Source: Akkermansiaceae bacterium UBA1315 (lineage in GTDB: Bacteria; Verrucomicrobiota; Verrucomicrobiia; Verrucomicrobiales; Akkermansiaceae). Taken from it: a DNA stretch of 50,302 nucleotides. A model generated the notes under the pieces. The model ran no database searches, was not told where the DNA came from, and worked only from the letters and a program-made list of their open reading frames with translations. The stretch is from assembly GCA_002307065.1 (NCBI GenBank), contig DBTN01000010.1, positions 1-50,302 of the forward strand, read 5' to 3'. Positions 48,751-50,302 of the stretch are shown here, piece after piece; position 1 is the first letter of the stretch, and each line of letters begins with the position of its first letter. A program made the translations under genes and the position numbers.

Positions 48751-49979
48751 AAACACAATCGCTTCTGGATTCACGCATTGAAGATGCCATCGCAGCCATC
48801 GCGCGTGGAGAGATCGTCGTAGTCGCCGATGATGCGAATCGGGAAAACGAAGGCGACCTTATCATCGCCGCTGGAAAAATCACACCGGAGAAACTCGCCT
48901 TCATTATCCGCCACACCAGCGGCTTGATATGCGTTGCGACCAGCGGCGAAATCCTCGACCGGTTACATCTCCCGCAAATGGTCACCGAAAATTCGGAATC
49001 CCATCGCACCGCATTTACCGTTTCCATCGATTGGAAACACGGTACGAGCACCGGTATTTCCGCAGCCGACCGAGCCGCCACCATTCGGGCCCTCGCCGAT
49101 CCCCATTCCACTCCTGACGGTTTTGCCAGACCGGGTCACATCTTCCCTCTGCGGGCAAAAGAAGGTGGAGTTCTTACCCGCGCGGGCCACACGGAAGCAG
49201 CAGCCGATCTTGCCCGCCTCGCAGGGTTGGAAACGGTCGGAGTCCTTTGCGAACTTGTCAACGACGACGGATCGATGGCCCGCGGACGTCAGCTTACCGA
49301 TTTTGCGAAAACTCATGGTCTGCATTTCATCACCATCGCCGATCTGATCGCCTGGCGCCGCAGACATGAACCGCTTGTCGATCTTACCGCCACCGCCCGG
49401 ATGCCCACCCGACACGGTGTATTCACCGCCCACACTTACCGATCCAGACTTGACGGTACCGAACACATCGCACTCGTCAAAGGCGATCTAAACCGTGCGA
49501 AAAACCCACTGGTCCGCGTCCACTCGGAGTGCCTCACCGGTGATATCCTCGGCTCCATGCGGTGCGACTGCGGCACTCAGCTCGAACTTGCATTGCAAAC
49601 CATCGAACGTGAAGGAACCGGTGTCATCGTTTATCTCCGTGGCCATGAGGGACGGGGTATCGGCATCACTCATAAAATTCGCGCCTATGCTCTCCAAGAC
49701 GGCGGACGCGACACAGTGGAAGCCAACACCGACCAAGGTCTGCCCATCGATTCCCGCAGCTATGACGTCGGAGCGCAAATCCTCACTCACCTAGGCCTGA
49801 CTACCATCCGCCTGATGTCGAACAACCCGGCCAAGTTCACCGAACTGGAAGGCTATCAAATCAAAATCGTTGGCCGCGTTCCGCTGCTCACCACGCCAAA
49901 CCGTGAAAACTTTTCATACCTCCACACCAAACAACAAAAACTCGGACACCTCCTGGATCTACCAACCCACGCCGCTTGA
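48747..49979 (+). CDS. ribBA: Bifunctional 3,4-dihydroxy-2-butanone-4-phosphate synthase / GTP cyclohydrolase II
   Basis: A 410-residue fusion that feeds both precursor branches of riboflavin synthesis. The N-terminal RibB half has 'DDANRENEGDLIIAAGKITPE' (acidic metal site), 'TVSIDWKHGTSTGISAADRAATI', 'RPGHIFPLRAKEGGVLTRAGHTEAA' and 'CELVNDDGSMARG'. The C-terminal RibA half (from about residue 215) has 'HSECLTGDILGSMRCDCGTQLELAL' with the zinc Cys and 'YLRGHEGRGIGI', then 'LGLTTIRLMSNNPAK'. ATG 48747 is chosen because it overlaps the sfnC-like stop (ATGA) and gives the standard N-terminus. Coupling to the FMN-dependent sulfur genes suggests a role in flavin supply. Confidence 0.94.
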   Translation: MKTQSLLDSRIEDAIAAIARGEIVVVADDANRENEGDLIIAAGKITPEKLAFIIRHTSGLICVATSGEILDRLHLPQMVTENSESHRTAFTVSIDWKHGTSTGISAADRAATIRALADPHSTPDGFARPGHIFPLRAKEGGVLTRAGHTEAAADLARLAGLETVGVLCELVNDDGSMARGRQLTDFAKTHGLHFITIADLIAWRRRHEPLVDLTATARMPTRHGVFTAHTYRSRLDGTEHIALVKGDLNRAKNPLVRVHSECLTGDILGSMRCDCGTQLELALQTIEREGTGVIVYLRGHEGRGIGITHKIRAYALQDGGRDTVEANTDQGLPIDSRSYDVGAQILTHLGLTTIRLMSNNPAKFTELEGYQIKIVGRVPLLTTPNRENFSYLHTKQQKLGHLLDLPTHAA

Positions 49980-50007
49980 TCCACACGAGGAAGAGGAAGA
50001 TTTCGAA

Positions 50008-50302
50008 ATGCCTCCGCCGCCAAAACCGGTTCTCCATCTCTCAAACGTTGGTGCCAAGACTCCGGTCTCTCGCGCCAGCGTTCTCGTATTTGAAGACGCC
50101 AAGTCAAAGGCATTGATGGAACATCTCAAACTCATTGCGCCCAGCGATGCGAACGCGTTGATCATCGGCGAAACCGGTACCGGAAAGGAAATCATCGCCC
50201 GCCACGTCCACAACCTCAGCGGACGCTCGAAAAAAGCCTTCGTCGCCGTAAATTGCGGGGCCTTTTCCGAAAATCTTATCGAAAGCGAACTCTTCGGCCA
50301 CG
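50008..50302 (+). CDS. Sigma-54-dependent transcriptional activator, N-terminal part (SfnR-like)
   Basis: The window ends inside this gene. From ATG 50008 the frame gives MPPPPKPVLHLSNVG, then 'LVFEDAKSKALMEHLKLIAPSDANALIIGETGTGKEIIARHVHNLS', 'AFVAVNCGAFSENLIESELFGH': the Walker A of an AAA+ bEBP domain and the following NCG...ESELFGH block. There is no PAS, GAF or receiver domain before it, as in short activators such as SfnR. The frame is open back to GTG 49903 with plausible acidic text (PTPLDPHEEEEDFE), so the true start may lie within ribBA; the AGGAAGAGGAAG before ATG 50008 may be coding or a ribosome-binding site. It would activate the sigma-54-like promoters of the island. Confidence 0.8.
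   Translation, partial: MPPPPKPVLHLSNVGAKTPVSRASVLVFEDAKSKALMEHLKLIAPSDANALIIGETGTGKEIIARHVHNLSGRSKKAFVAVNCGAFSENLIESELFGH

Noticed and set aside
1..50302. CRISPR array, prophage genes or rRNA operon
   Set aside because: No regularly spaced repeat array, phage structural gene or rRNA sequence was seen.

Overview
The window is GC-rich chromosomal DNA, apparently from a heterotrophic bacterium of the Verrucomicrobiota. That assignment is an inference. It rests on the gene style (a seven-motif FG-GAP propeller, an Ala-rich lipoprotein, a Lys/Ala-rich small basic protein, a CobA-HemD fusion), on a 'GAACATCGAAC' type repeat, and on most start codons lacking a Shine-Dalgarno sequence. No rRNA, CRISPR array, prophage or replication origin was seen. 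One tRNA gene, tRNA-Thr(CGU), is present.

Layout. 0-3.4 kb: a broken IS3-type transposase end, then the tail of a surface-polysaccharide locus (WecG/TagA-like glycosyltransferase, VanZ-like protein, polyprenyl-phosphate sugar-1-phosphate transferase). 3.4-8.3 kb: an Ala-rich lipoprotein on the minus strand, then a tightly overlapping tetrapyrrole operon (HemX/CcsA-like protein, short hemA, hemC, cobA-hemD fusion). 8.4-19.3 kb: mostly housekeeping genes (FG-GAP protein, tRNA-Thr, CAP-domain protein, rnhB, yraN, isochorismate synthase, rplI, lipase-like hydrolase, secreted protein, nadB, bioD, rsmB, a 45-residue membrane protein, a GNAT acetyltransferase). 19.3-28.1 kb: three small toxin-antitoxin modules set between core genes (iscA-hscB, an RlmI-like methyltransferase, prfA, an Aas-like acyl-activating protein, trpA). 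One module has an intact antitoxin but a broken PemK/MazF toxin; the other two are RHH-PIN (VapBC-like) pairs. 28.1-36.7 kb: dapF, a structured intergenic stretch, dapA, a class V aminotransferase, class I fumarase, a membrane-anchored Ser/Thr kinase, an RluD-like pseudouridine synthase and a small acidic protein.

36.7-50.3 kb is the most distinctive part: a predicted organosulfur (sulfone/sulfonate) scavenging island read on the plus strand. It encodes an outer-membrane porin, a LivGHMK-F type ABC importer with an SfnB-like flavoprotein gene between the binding protein and the second ATPase, then SfnG (dimethylsulfone monooxygenase), MsuE/SsuE (FMN reductase), SsuD/MsuD (alkanesulfonate monooxygenase), an SfnC/MsuC/DszC-like flavoprotein and RibBA (riboflavin synthesis). 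The window ends inside a sigma-54 activator gene, the class to which SfnR belongs. By analogy with Pseudomonas sfn/msu genes, the enzymes would take dimethylsulfone to methanesulfinate, methanesulfonate and sulfite with FMNH2 made by MsuE; RibBA could supply the flavin. The sulfur role of the branched-chain-amino-acid-type importer and the porin is inferred from gene order. Upstream of both halves are sigma-54-like GG-N10-GC/GT elements and a shared TATACTCATA word.

Two short words are strikingly frequent. ACCGGT occurs about every 450 bp where counted. CTGTTAGA/TCTAACAG occurs 14 times, in several reading frames and on both strands.
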